Positions 61,230-64,000 of a DNA stretch of 64,000 bases are shown here, piece after piece. This stretch comes from Shewanella sp. MTB7. GTDB lineage: Bacteria > Pseudomonadota > Gammaproteobacteria > Enterobacterales > Shewanellaceae. The stretch is taken from positions 744,001 through 808,000 of the forward strand of contig NZ_CP085636.1 in NCBI RefSeq assembly GCF_027571385.1, written 5' to 3'. The notes under the pieces were generated by a model. The model saw only the letters and a program-made list of their open reading frames with translations. It was not told the DNA's origin and did not search any database. Each line of letters starts with the position of its first letter. The first letter of the stretch is position 1. The position numbers and the translations under genes were made by a program.

Positions 61230-61700
61230 ATGAGTAAAATGACCCTCACTGTAGGTTTCGTTACTTTAGTCGTCGCTGCTTCATTGGGTTATCAGAGCTT
61301 TTCTGACAGTAGCACGGTGACAGTGTCTAACGCCGTATCTAATGCAGAATCAGGCAATGAACAAAATTTAGCGTCACAGAAGCAGGCTAGCCCAGCTGTT
61401 GTCGAATTCGCTGCAAGTCCTTCATCTCGAACAGCCATTACATTACCATCGAGTGATGTTATCAGTGACGCTATAACTACAGAAGTTTCAGCTGATCAAC
61501 ATTTAGCTGATTCGATACCGACTCGAGAATCTGACCGTGATATGCAAAGAATGCCGCGTCAGGCTTTAGAACCTATGCGCACTCCGGGGGCAGGACCTAG
61601 GGCTGGAGAAGATTATGCGCATCACCCAAGACCGGGTAGCGAACAGTCGATTACGGCTCCAGTAAGCAGGTCTGCACCAGAGCCAACTCCGACGAATTAA
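61230..61700 (+). CDS. Small exported protein of unknown function
   Basis: 156 residues. A single hydrophobic N-terminal segment (about 4-22) is followed by a low-complexity Ser/Ala/Thr/Glu/Pro-rich chain with no clear fold (SNAVSNAESGNEQN; later RESDRDMQRMPRQ and a Pro/Gly/Arg-rich end). ATG at 61230 with an AAGGAAAAT Shine-Dalgarno. Not recognised; probably periplasmic or anchored by its N-terminus. Confidence 0.6.
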   Translation: MSKMTLTVGFVTLVVAASLGYQSFSDSSTVTVSNAVSNAESGNEQNLASQKQASPAVVEFAASPSSRTAITLPSSDVISDAITTEVSADQHLADSIPTRESDRDMQRMPRQALEPMRTPGAGPRAGEDYAHHPRPGSEQSITAPVSRSAPEPTPTN

Positions 61701-61758
61701 ACTGAATCGTTAGTGGATAACAATTAGTGCTCTGCCAGTTGCTGTTGATGCTTATTCA

Positions 61759-63714
61759 CTAATCGTCAGTTTCTTTAACTGTCGAATGGGATCCATGTTT
61801 ATCGCTGCAGGGTCTTTCGAAAAGAGTTTCGCTCATATCAGCGTGCAGTACGGCTATTTTTGTTGGAGCACCATTTTGAGCAAAGCTCACCATACCAATG
61901 CCACTCTTATTAAATAATCGCTGACTTGGGGCACCATTGGGCCTACGTCCTCGTATCGACATACGCTTACGTTTGGTGAAGAAGTTTAATGGGGAGAAAT
62001 GTCCATATAACCAGCCATTGAGTTTATCCAGTATAGGCAGTAGTTTTTCTGGAAACTGATTCTTAATGCCACTGCAGGTTATCTGGTATATTTTAGGTCC
62101 TCCTTTACGAAAACGAATACGAATATCATAAGCAAAGGAGTAGTGAACATCCCCCGATAGGATCACAAACTGCTCAGGGGTTTTTCTGTGCTGGAAGATA
62201 CTAAGCAAGGTGTTGGCTGTACCTGGGTGTGCCATCCAGTTTTCAGCATCTACTAATAGAGAGCCGCCCAATAAAGTTGCTGTTCTCTGTATGGTTTCAA
62301 TTAACTTTACGCCGAACATCGGGGCGGGAGAGATAATGATGACTTTTTTCTGTCCTACTAGCTCATGTTGGAACTCCATTAACGCTTCCCAGTCCATTAA
62401 GCCGGAAGGTTTAGCCAAATTGGACTCACTGCGCCATCGTTGAGTTCGAGTATCGAGAACCACTATTTTAGGACTGGTATTAAGATTGTAATGCCAGTGC
62501 TCAAACTGCAGTAAATTATCGATAAGCTCATTGTGGTAGGCTTCATTAGGCTGATTAAAGAAGGTGTTTAGGCTGGGAATTATTTCAGCTTTAAATCTCT
62601 TTGGCGTATTGCCCAATCCTTGAAACAGTGCATAACCTATGAGTGCATTGCCGATAATTCTTTTTGAAAATGCATGCCCATAAGCGGCTTCCTCCCATTT
62701 GGCCGTTAGATTCCAGTCGTCGGTAACATCATGATCGTCAAATATCATATAAGTCGGCAGGTGAGCCAAGAGTCGTCTGACTTGCTTAAGTCCAGCCTTG
62801 AATTCGAGTATGTGGGTCCATTCACGTTGCCACCTAGCGGTATTAACAACAGATAAACCAACCACCTTTTTGGGAATATCTACGCGGTTCCACAGTTCAG
62901 GTGACCAGGTAAGCAGATAAAATGCGATGATCTCACCAAGACTGACTAGATGATTTTCGGCAATTGAAGAGGTAAATATGGGGTGGTTTCGGTACCAACT
63001 ACCTAGTGCCGTTTTCGCAGGGTAGTTGGTTTTAGGCAGTAAGTTTTTATGACGTTGATACAAAGCTGCAGGATGATAACTAATCGCGTCACTACCGGAG
63101 AGCTGCGCATGGGTGAACTTTTCATGGGGTAAACCCAGCAGTTTGATCACTTCGCCAATCGCGTGGAGCATAGGACCTGCAACGTCATCAACATAGACCT
63201 GGTCACCACTGAGCATCAAAAGCGCAGGTCTGGCTTGCGGACCTATATTCTCTTCGAGTTGGCTATCTGCCGCCACTAAAGCATCACCACTGTGATGGTG
63301 GGCATTACGGCATGAGCCATGGAGCATATGATCAATTTCAGGCTTGATGACAAAGTTTGGCGTTATTTGTTGGCTGTAGTTCAGGCCATCTATGCCACTG
63401 AAAATAGGACCCTGTTGTTTATCTGCTAAAGAGTAGTTTATCTGAACATTGATTGGCAGCAGTTCTGGCTTACTAAGATGAACCATATATTGATAAGCTT
63501 GGCTGCCTAACTTGATGCAATCTAGTTGCTCAGTATCTAAACACTCATTGAAAAATGTTTGCTCTTCTCTTACATCGCTAACAAGACAACTGAGTGTCAA
63601 AGTGAGGGATGTCATGGGTTGACTGGTAACAAACCAGAGCGTGAAGTTGTCGCGATCACAATGACGGAGCATGGGACCTGCAATTAACAGGGGAAGAGGG
63701 GCTACAGACATCAT
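61759..63714 (-). CDS. PhoD-like metallophosphatase
   Basis: 651 residues. A PhoD_N-like beta domain (about 8-100) leads to a calcineurin-like phosphatase core: a MLSGDQVYVDD motif, YMIFDDHDVTDDWNLT and VILSGDVHYSF carry metal ligands of the family. No signal peptide or twin-arginine motif is seen, unlike secreted PhoD, so it is probably cytoplasmic. Substrate not known. Starts offered are TTG 63717, ATG 63714 and ATG 63711; I use 63714. Confidence 0.83.
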   Translation of the reverse strand: MMSVAPLPLLIAGPMLRHCDRDNFTLWFVTSQPMTSLTLTLSCLVSDVREEQTFFNECLDTEQLDCIKLGSQAYQYMVHLSKPELLPINVQINYSLADKQQGPIFSGIDGLNYSQQITPNFVIKPEIDHMLHGSCRNAHHHSGDALVAADSQLEENIGPQARPALLMLSGDQVYVDDVAGPMLHAIGEVIKLLGLPHEKFTHAQLSGSDAISYHPAALYQRHKNLLPKTNYPAKTALGSWYRNHPIFTSSIAENHLVSLGEIIAFYLLTWSPELWNRVDIPKKVVGLSVVNTARWQREWTHILEFKAGLKQVRRLLAHLPTYMIFDDHDVTDDWNLTAKWEEAAYGHAFSKRIIGNALIGYALFQGLGNTPKRFKAEIIPSLNTFFNQPNEAYHNELIDNLLQFEHWHYNLNTSPKIVVLDTRTQRWRSESNLAKPSGLMDWEALMEFQHELVGQKKVIIISPAPMFGVKLIETIQRTATLLGGSLLVDAENWMAHPGTANTLLSIFQHRKTPEQFVILSGDVHYSFAYDIRIRFRKGGPKIYQITCSGIKNQFPEKLLPILDKLNGWLYGHFSPLNFFTKRKRMSIRGRRPNGAPSQRLFNKSGIGMVSFAQNGAPTKIAVLHADMSETLFERPCSDKHGSHSTVKETDD

Positions 63715-63858
63715 CAACTCAATATATCAAACTTATGTTATTACTTACCAGACTAAACAAGTGGATATGAATTGCAAAGGGAATTCAATGAAAAAGGGTT
63801 AATGATAGTTGGGGATTTATAGAGGGTGTTCCTTGTACTGTAAGGAACTGTAGTGAGA

Positions 63859-64000
63859 TCACTCTTCTTTAGTGATAAAGGGATCCGCATAGATATGTTT
63901 GATCTCGGCTCCGGCTAAATAGGCTCGCTTTTTCATTTTAGCGACCATTGCTGGGTGCCCGCATAGATATACCTGCCAACCTTTTAAACTCTTATGATTT
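63859..64000 (-). CDS. C-terminal end of an FNR-like NAD(P)H oxidoreductase (runs off the window)
   Basis: The last 47 residues read ...GWQVYLCGHPAMVAKMKKR, then AYLAGAEIKHIYADPF and an ITKEE end. VYLCGHPxMV is the C-terminal NAD(P)-binding segment of ferredoxin-NADP reductase-type flavoproteins. It is not the end of Fre, which reads AGRFEM there. The rest lies beyond base 64000, so electron donor and acceptor cannot be given. Confidence 0.75.
   Translation of the reverse strand, partial: NHKSLKGWQVYLCGHPAMVAKMKKRAYLAGAEIKHIYADPFITKEE

Noticed and set aside
63859..64000. Fre flavin reductase as the partial gene at the right edge
   Set aside because: Fre ends with an AGRFEM-type segment; here VYLCGHPAMV points to an FNR-like oxidoreductase.

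Overview
The window reads as a chromosomal segment from a marine gammaproteobacterium, most likely the genus Shewanella. This rests on gene content and order recognised by eye (rho/trxA/rhlB/gppA; ubiE-ubiJ-ubiB-tatABC-tatD-hemB; large TonB receptors, DUF3012, DUF2999 and YjgN proteins). The species cannot be named without a search. There is no prophage, insertion sequence, CRISPR array, tRNA or rRNA gene that I can support.

Layout. 1-4 kb: the 5' part of rho and trxA (minus strand), then rhlB and a short Ppx/GppA phosphatase (plus strand). 4.3-12.6 kb: an Oar-like TonB-dependent receptor, a convergent exported thioredoxin-fold protein, and a very large M60/IMPa-like zinc metalloprotease lipoprotein with a CRP-like site upstream. 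12.9-21.8 kb: ten closely packed minus-strand genes in transcription order ubiE, ubiJ, ubiB, tatA, tatB, tatC, an exported unknown protein, tatD, a 7TMR-DISM/GGDEF diguanylate cyclase and hemB. Together they cover ubiquinone synthesis, twin-arginine export, c-di-GMP signalling and the haem precursor. 22-23.8 kb: an arginase-fold HutG-like enzyme and rraA. 24.2-30.7 kb: two tandem paralogous receptor proteins with the order TM, dCache, SBP_bac_3, TM, HAMP-like, HD-GYP, predicted c-di-GMP phosphodiesterases.

31-33 kb: a BamA/TamA-like outer-membrane barrel overlapping a periplasmic DUF3108-like gene, then a repeat-rich gap. 33.3-38.8 kb (minus): aroQ-accB-accC, then a TonB receptor with a Cys-X2-Cys plug followed by an exported redoxin. 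38.7-41.9 kb: repeat-rich intergenic DNA with small genes (an ABM monooxygenase, arfB, a SpoIIAA-like protein, a DUF3012 lipoprotein). 42-48.6 kb: a heavy-metal efflux cluster (a CzcI-like Cys/His-rich protein, then CzcC, CzcB and CzcA). 49-53 kb: a secreted M4 metalloprotease, DUF2999 and mepA. 53-55.3 kb: a three-domain fusion of cysteine desulfurase, persulfide-dioxygenase-like MBL and rhodanese. 55.5-64 kb: an M48 peptidase with a YjgN/DUF898 partner, an exported phosphatase-like protein, a YhcH-family protein, a LON substrate-binding-domain protein, an RluA-type pseudouridine synthase, a small exported unknown, a PhoD-like phosphatase, and the 3' end of an FNR-like oxidoreductase.

The items most worth following are the desulfurase-MBL-rhodanese fusion with its dyad-symmetric upstream DNA, the tandem dCache/SBP/HD-GYP receptors with a large insertion inside the HD-GYP domain, the Cys-X2-Cys TonB receptor paired with a redoxin, and the 26-bp direct repeats in front of the metal-efflux genes. 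All functional statements are homology recognition by eye; no database search was run.
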